Shown here one piece after another: positions 57,617 to 64,000 of a stretch of 64,000 nucleotides of DNA (positions are counted from its first letter, which is position 1; every line of letters begins with the position of its first letter). The stretch is taken from assembly GCA_003550325.1 (NCBI GenBank), contig QKWP01000699.1, positions 104,703-168,702 of the forward strand, written 5' to 3'. The stretch is from Gigaspora rosea. Lineage: Eukaryota > Glomeromycota > Glomeromycetes > Diversisporales > Gigasporaceae. The notes under the pieces were generated by a model. The model did no database searches. It worked only from the letters and a program-made list of their open reading frames with translations, and was not told where the DNA came from. Made by a program: the position numbers and the translations under genes.

Positions 57617-58734
57617 CAAACATGGCGTCGAAACGAAACCTACCCGAAACTAGTTTCGGAAGGGTTCTAATCCGAAACTAGTTTCGGATTTTTTAAAAAA
57701 TATCGAAACTCCGAAACCCGAAACCCCGAAACTATAATCCGAAACCCAAACCTATAATCCGAAACTCAAAAATATAATATTGAAGTCTTTACAATTTATT
57801 ATAAAGTTGATTTATTTTTAATGAACCCAAAATGTAAAATTATTTTTGAATAATTTTAACATTATATAGATCATTTTTTTAATTATGTTTTTTTCACTGC
57901 CTCGGTTTGTTCGGGGTTTTTTAAAGCTGGTCAACTTTATTTTTAATATCATACCGTTATTACAACTGATTTCAAAATTCTAGGGCGATAGAAAAAATTG
58001 CCAATGATGAATCGATAAGTATTTGATGACTTTTGATACCAACAATTTATTTAATTCTGCGGTAACTTATTAATTCTATCATTAGTAGATATGGACTTAC
58101 TAATTATTTATTATTACTTGATATTGTATCCAGTTTTTACGTAGTAAGTAAAAAAACTGATGCTTGCAAAAGCAATCTTGATTGTCAGAATATAAACTCC
58201 GGAATTACACCTTTCATGTTATACTTGTGAATCATAATAACAAAAAGGACTGCACGCATGCATTCCGGCTCAAATAGCGTTGGATATTCAAATTTTATTG
58301 TATTCTTTAAGGAGATATATAACATACATCAATGCGATTAATGTATATTGAAGAGAAAATAGCATACATCAGCGCATTTGAAAGAGATATATAATACATT
58401 AATGCAATAAATGTATATGGAAGTTTGGGTATTTTTGGTGTTCAGGTGAGGTTTCGGGTGTCGGGTGAGGTTTCGAGTTTCGGATAAGGTTTCGGAAGTT
58501 ATAATCCGAGGCCTGAAACTTTCGGATTTGGCACAAAAGGGTTTCGGCGCCAACTTTGGGGAGAATAATCATATAAATTATTGATGTTTTGGCAGTTTCG
58601 GGGTTTCGGTTGAGGTTTCGGGTTTCGTTTCGGGTTTCGGTTGAGGTTTCGAGTTTCGGATAAGGTTTCGGAAGCTATAATCCGAAACCCGAAACTTTCG
58701 GAATCTCCAAAAAAAGGTTTCGGTGCCATCTCTG
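57617..58734. mobile_element. hAT-type element with CCGAAAC words, 1.12 kb
   Basis: The right end read inward, CAGAGATGGCACCGAAACC, pairs with the left end CAAACATGGCGTCGAAAC; exact 8-bp flanks ATAAGGAT (57609-57616 and 58735-58742). Many copies of CCGAAAC lie within both ends. It is inserted in the intron just upstream of the exon at 57589, about 30 bp from its splice acceptor. Confidence 0.85.
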
Positions 58735-59207
58735 ATAAGGATATAACAGTTTATCACAATGTAATTCTTCAGACATTTTAACTGGAGAATATATAGGGAT
58801 GTCATATCTATAATATGATAAAAATTATTAGTCATTTATGTTTCCTTTTCAAATAATTGACAAAGATGAAGAGTAAGTCAACATACAGGTCATTAAACGT
58901 CCTTCCCCGTTAAATGCTTCACTGCAACTTCCCGAAGAATAGTTGAGGTTTGTGATAATATTATTGGATGCTGGATCACATATGGGTTGGCTTGAATTAT
59001 TTGGACCCATTCGCGGTTTGTAAAAAAATTTTGAATATGGGCATGGCCAAGAAAGGACAATATTTGATGCAAACGCCCTAAGTACAATTGCAAAAAATAT
59101 ATTTAGTTAGAATAAAAAAAATGTAACCTTACTCTCCAATTCCATGTTATCTTATAATACTTACAAAACCTCATATGAATCGTTCCACTTCAATCCATAG
59201 TTCATAG

Positions 59208-59555
59208 TAGTGTTACAAGCCGTAAGGTTTTTATCGGCTGGCTTAGCCAGCTGATAAAAAATATCGGCTAAGCGGCTGTCAATGGCTAAGGTCAACCCAA
59301 ATTTGAAATTATCGGAGGTCTACTTGTGTTTTTTTTTTTGCAACCTTGTTTATCTTTTATGTTTCAGAATTTTTTGGAATCTAAAACTCCTATGTATTAC
59401 TTATCTGTTATATAGCCCGGCATTAAACACTTATGTTATATAATCATGTGACCTTAAGCCGCATTAGTTAGCCGATCATATTGTCATATTGCATCAGCTG
59501 GCTTAGCCGGCTAGGCTGATTTAGCCATGGCTGCTTCAGCTGGCTTGTAACACTA
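59208..59555. mobile_element. hAT-type MITE with GGCTTAGCC words, inserted in an exon
   Basis: Perfect 14-bp inverted ends TAGTGTTACAAGCC and exact 8-bp flanks GTTCATAG (59200-59207 and 59556-59563). GGCTGGCTTAGCCAGCTGAT and related palindromes sit beside both ends. Same family as 61628-62190. It splits the codons for SSVPAMN and YGLKW of the minus-strand gene. Confidence 0.92.
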
Positions 59556-60156
59556 GTTCATAGCTGGTACTGACGAAATTTCTGTGTGACTTTTATACTA
59601 CCAATCTTCCACTAAAGCACGTAAATAATATCAAAATGTGACTTAAAAGCAGGAGCAAAAGGCTCAACTTACTACATACCTCGATCAATGGCACCATCTC
59701 CAACTGTTTCTTGATACTCATGAGATCAATTTCAATTGGTTCATCTTGTTCCTCATTCTCATCATCAGAGATGGGAGAAGCAGATGACTTGGTGGTTTTA
59801 ATCTATGCAGGAAAGAAAGATTTATTTTTATTTTTATAACAAATTTGGGATGGATAATCTTGCACTCACCCTTTTTGATGGAGCAGTAGCTTCAGTATTT
59901 GATTCATTATTTGATCTTGAATGTTTCGTACAATGGTTTTCAGTGATATGAGTCACTGCATTCCTTGTCGCATTCACTTGCTAGTTCACCTAATTGAAGA
60001 AGACGTTAATTTTTTACTCTTGTAAAATTGTCAGACCAGAAGCATACCTTTTGAACTTCATCTTTAAAATGTGGATTATCCATATTACGATCTGTTGGTG
60101 CAGTCCAATACTTAACAGACAAAATGCAAGATTAGAACAAAAGCAAAAAAAGCATC

Positions 60157-60809
60157 GAACAAAGAGTTCATCACTGTCGACTAAGAGTCACAGCTTGCGA
60201 TTAGGTTAAGTGTCGAACTAAGAGTTCATCACTATCAACTAAGAGTCACAGCTTGCACTTAAGTGTCGCATATCCACCGATTTGGTTTCACCCCAAAATT
60301 AGCCAATCATGATCGAGAATTATTTGCTATTAAAATTTATTACAAAGTGAGTTTTGACAGCAACGGTCTTTTAAACTTACTTATAATCCATAATTAAGTT
60401 GTATATAATATTGTAATATCTACATGTTTAATTATTAGCTGAAAGTAAGTTAAAAAGGTAGTTTTTCTGAAAAGTTCTTCCGAATTTACCCTTACCCATT
60501 ATACAACCGATCGTTCAATGACAAACCGATCCTTTTCTACCCGAAAATACCAATACGCTTCAACAACTAGTAATAGTGCTTCCTTTTACAGCCTGGCGTA
60601 GCTGTTCTTTGAATATTTATTGCTTATTTATCTCATATAGAGGCCAAAAAACTATTTTATTTGAAGGTTTCGTTTGTTATTATTCACGTCACTTAATAGC
60701 AGAAGTTTGTGTAATGGTTTATCGAAAAAAGACCCCTAAAATTCAAATCAGTGGATATGGAACTAAGAGTTCATCACTGTCAACTAGGAGTCACAGCTTG
60801 CGCTTGGAA
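60157..60809. repeat. ~55-bp tandem repeat, third unit displaced by an insertion
   Basis: Units at 60157-60214, 60215-60268 and 60760-60809 share AGAGTTCATCACTGTC, ACTAAGAGTCACAGCTTGC and TTAAGTGTCG. The junction TGTCGAACTAAG between units 1 and 2 is split between units 2 and 3 by 491 bp (60269-60759). Confidence 0.75.
60269..60759. mobile_element. Inverted-repeat insertion, 491 bp
   Basis: Ends CATATCCACCGATTTG and, inverted, CATATCCACTGATTTG. The neighbouring repeat unit gives the empty site. At most a 1-base overlap is seen at the target, so the class is unknown. Confidence 0.6.
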
Positions 60810-61619
60810 AGGGCTATATTATTGCTAATAAACATACTTTCCAGTGAATGACGTAATTCATTTTCTGGAGAAAAAGGTAAATGAGAAGTTCTTATAAATC
60901 ATAAAATTAGGTCAGTGTATTTTTTTTTAGATTACATGCATGACTTGTTTTGATAATAAACTCTTTATGTATATTATTAAGTGATATAAAACATCTACGT
61001 ATATGTTTTATGTTCTGTGTAACAAGTTATAATATACCCGATATAAAAGATATGGTATATAAGATATCAATGTCTAATCTGAATTTCTTCTGCAAATGCA
61101 AACCGTAATAATTATAATGTTGGACTGCTTTTGTAACCAATCGGCCTGTGTAGAGGCTAAAAATAATAAATTTATATTTATATATAAAGCTTTTAAATTG
61201 TTAGGATTATAAAATTTAATAAGGTCGTTAAAGAATGTCGATCATACCCAGATTCAGGGATGATGATAAAAACTTACCAATCCTGTTCGTAACAAAAACA
61301 AATTCTGCAAAAATTCCGTCACTAAAATTCATAATTTCTGCTTGAATTCTGCTGTGTTGGTTATATAGAAATCTTAAATATTCTGCAATCAATTTGCCAT
61401 TTGTCTTCAGATTATTTCGGATATTAGGCAAAAAATTTTCATCTGACCACGCTCGTATTTCAGGTTTATTTATTTTTCTACATTGAAACTTTTCAGAACT
61501 TTTTGGAAGTTATATTTTTAGAACCTTGTACTTATAAAAAAAAACTAAATAATTTATAAATCTCTACTTTTTGCGGCAACTCTGTGCTATTCTTAATACA
61601 TTTCATGTTTACAATCTAA
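60810..61619. other. AT-rich spacer
   Basis: A 67-codon minus frame (61431-61228) shows no domain. No other feature seen. Confidence 0.4.
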
Positions 61620-61627
61620 TTCCATGA

Positions 61628-62190
61628 TAGTGATTTAAGCCGTATGGTTTCAGTTGGCTGGCTTAGCCAGCCGACTAAATCATCAGCTAAGCGGCTTGCT
61701 AATGGCTGACTATTAATCTGCATTCAGAATATTTTGGGATATTTGGTATGACTTTACCATGTAAGGTACCCGGGTATGATTTAATTTCATGTGATAAAAA
61801 CTTTGATTTGTACCCCGGGTACCTTGTATGGTATAGAGTATGTTGTGTGGGGGCATGATGTGTGGAGCGTAATATTAGCCCATAAGTAAAAAAAATTATT
61901 ATTAGTAAATCGGCCTTTGATTTGTACCCAGATCTCATACAAAACACCACAACAAATAGCCTTGAAATATACCCGGTACAAATCAAAGGGTACCGATTAA
62001 GGGGGTATCTTCCACAGTAAATTACGGTATGTTTCTTTTCGGAATTTATCAGATCTTATAATAAGCAGAATCAGCTTTAATGTCCCGTATAAATTGGGTT
62101 AATTTATTAGCCAGCCAATCACATTACATTTGCTGGCTTAGTCGGCTAAGCTGGCTTAGCTGCAGCTGCCTTAGCTAGCTTAAATCACTA
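61628..62190. mobile_element. hAT-type MITE with GGCTTAGCC words, 563 bp
   Basis: Perfect inverted ends TAGTGATTTAAGC; exact 8-bp flanks TTCCATGA (61620-61627 and 62191-62198). Subterminal GGCTTAGCCAGCC and AAGCTGGCTTAGCTG arrays as in 59208-59555. The middle holds an apparent nested inverted repeat with GGTACCCGGGTA and CTTTGATTTGTACC words (61760-62005). Confidence 0.92.
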
Positions 62191-62198
62191 TTCCATGA

Positions 62199-64000
62199 TT
62201 TCTGCGGCATTCTGTGAAATGCAGAAAATTATTGTCCCTGCTCGGATTGAGTAGTCATGTTTGTTTAACCAATTAGATGCATGATAAACATCACACATTT
62301 TGTTGTATTGTGTCAGGAAAAAAAAATATACCAGATAAGGAATTATATTTGTCTATGCAATGGTTTAAATCCTTTTTTTCAAAATTTTTTGAATACTGCT
62401 ATGACAAAAACCACCTTTTATTATCTTTAAAAAACAAAACGTGACATGTTTCTTTGCTGCTTGTCCAAGAACTTATTATAGGTGGGTTACTTGAGTTTAT
62501 TTAAAAATTCAATTTATTCAAATTTATTCAGAAAGTAGCTTAAAAAGAAACAAAATTTTATATTCATTTTTTCTTTTTAAATTAGAATAGTTTTTTCTTA
62601 AAAGTTTCCTTGGGCCCTCTACCTAAAGTTTCTTAAATATCAAAAGAGAGATATTGGTAGGTTCCTTCTTTAGGTAGACAAGAAAGCTGAGCATTATTGA
62701 GGTTTATGGCAGCTTCTTTGTATGCAGCTCTTTTAACTTAAAAATAAATATGCTAAACTCTAGGAGAACCCCAAACATATAGTACAGAGGTCATACATTA
62801 CATGTTTCAGCAAAACCCCAAAATTTGAGAAGCAGAAAACCAGTTTTTGGCAATTATCTTGGCATCTAGTCCAATTTGAATGAACTTTTATTAAAATGAA
62901 GCTCTTAGTAAGGCGTATCTAACAAAAAAAGTTTATTCAATTCTAATCACTGGATCAAAAGTTATTTAAATAAATATAGATTTGTTATTTTTAGCAAATT
63001 AAGTTAAAATTTTGCCAAAATCCAGTTATGACCTATATGAGAGATGTCTGGGGTCCTACTCTAGCCTTTGAGAACTACTTTGGGCACTTTGCACCTGATA
63101 AGGGGCCTTGAACAAATATCCATGTTATTGGCAATGTTGTTTATGGTGTCCACCACAGGATCATCTTCTAGCAGTAATGTTCACCCGCAGAAATGGAGGA
63201 TACAACTACGGGTTGTTATAAACCTGGTTATAGGATACACCATTACGTGGTGACTAGGATGAGTAAGCTAATATTTTTAGCTGAAACTAAAGTATCCTAT
63301 TAAATTTTTATTTTATTTTTATTTTATTTTTTTTAAGTTATTTGATTAATAATAAATAAAAATTAGTTTTTTTAAATTTGTACTATTTAAAAATAAAATA
63401 TGTAATTTGAATAAAAATGTAATAAAAGTATGTAATATCTAAATAAATTAATAAATCAATTTGTTTATCAATAAAATATATTTAAAAAAAAAATTATCAT
63501 AATAATTTTTTAAAAAGTGTGCACGAAAATAACCAGTAGCATTATTTGACATCAATCATTAGGTAATTCTAGCTGATAAGGTAGCGATTTTTTTATTAAT
63601 GACTTATTATTTATAATTCGAAAAGTTTTCACTTTTATGATTAATTGGTTACATATTCAATATAACTATCTAATATCATTTTATTGAAAATATCTGCCTA
63701 GTAGCCAAATCATTCTGAGCTTCTTAATTTTCTGAAGTTTTAATAATTTAGTATTAATTTAACATATATATATTTTTTTTTTGAGTTTAACGCTATTGAC
63801 TGAAAGTGGAATAAATATTTGGGTTTTGGTTATTATCCCAATGAAATAGATTCCCCAGTTCCTAAACTATGTAGTAATGTTATATTAAAAAAAAAAAAAT
63901 TTTCCCCAATTTCTTAAAAAAAAAAAAAAAAAAAAAATGAGTAAATTTAAAAAATTTATTATCATTTTTTTTTTTGATTTATTTTTTGTTAATACTGACC
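62199..64000. other. Spacer with a GC-richer unclassified stretch
   Basis: 63045-63260 is GC-richer than its flanks, without a convincing ORF or tRNA-like boxes; it may be the tail of a retroposon. The remainder is AT-rich with long A and T runs, and continues past the window. Confidence 0.4.

Larger units (their letters stand above)
56935..60110 (-). pseudogene. Seven-plus-exon gene of unknown family, invaded by two hAT-type elements
   Basis: Exons on minus: 60110-60048 (YWTAPTDRNMDNPHFKDEVQ); 59989-59870 (HITENHCTKHSRSNNESNTE, with an in-frame TAG near its start); 59802-59673 (acidic, SPISDDENEEQDEPIEIDLM); 59581-59165 (SSVPAMNYGLKWNDSYEVL, split by a MITE); 59077 to about 58890 (GHAHIQNFFTNREWVQIIQA, a 1-nt loss at its end); 57589-57347 (RLAEYEVRFNRTVSNTRKRP, then LNSEIKPLGVTPLKKKKDFI and LNLKGGPGETGLLMN); from 57273 (DVVESFFMDFRFGLYFS, then a stop and MVIDKASMPLIESKF); last piece about 57050-56935 (LSEDFKGCNQQFTPPLQIKF to TGA). 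Splice sites are GT-AG throughout. I take it as a lineage-specific family (inference); function unknown. The upstream start is not found. Confidence 0.7.

Overview
The window is very AT-rich, intron-bearing eukaryotic DNA crowded with transposons. It has GT-AG introns of about 58-220 nt, Sel1-repeat and kinase-like sequence, Helitrons, hAT elements and lineage-specific gene families of the kind seen in arbuscular mycorrhizal fungi. A Rhizophagus-like glomeromycote is my best guess, by inference from memory of those families; no rRNA or ribosomal-protein gene here settles it. Gene density is low and almost every gene is broken or interrupted by an insertion. I found no convincing LTR or virus-derived element.

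Layout: 1-1550 is a ~600-bp tandem repeat. 3205-4230 is a tRNA-headed, poly-A-tailed retroposon with a 14-bp target duplication. 4769-6109 is a hAT-type element. 8549-10099 is a four-exon gene of unknown function. 10261-11886 is a hAT-type element with GACGAAA arrays. 12314-14596 (minus) holds a Sel1-repeat gene followed by a decayed kinase gene. 15537-18180 is a decayed KIAA1586-like (hAT-related) gene split by a small inverted-repeat element. 18299-20475 holds further inverted-repeat elements. 22098-22356 is a 5'-truncated copy of the retroposon.

22367-33884 is a head-to-tail run of five Helitrons. The third (23801-32124) carries the Rep-helicase genes and the other four are short non-autonomous copies. 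34715-38854 is a full-length hAT element with a decayed BED-finger transposase, itself inside an older repeat. 39594-42733 is a nest of elements. It contains a ~1.1-kb duplicated block joined at a single N (41161), and each copy serves as the empty site for the other's insertion. 42780-44490 is LINE debris.

45225-47267 (minus), 50211-52620 (plus) and 56935-60110 (minus) are broken multi-exon genes of families I cannot assign, the last two with hAT-type insertions in exons or introns. 52965-53211 looks like the C-terminal winged-helix exons of TFIIF beta (Tfg2). The rest is AT-rich spacer.

The main theme is a gallery of hAT-type elements with 8-bp target duplications and ends starting TAG/CAG. 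Each element or family carries its own short, often palindromic word repeated near its ends.
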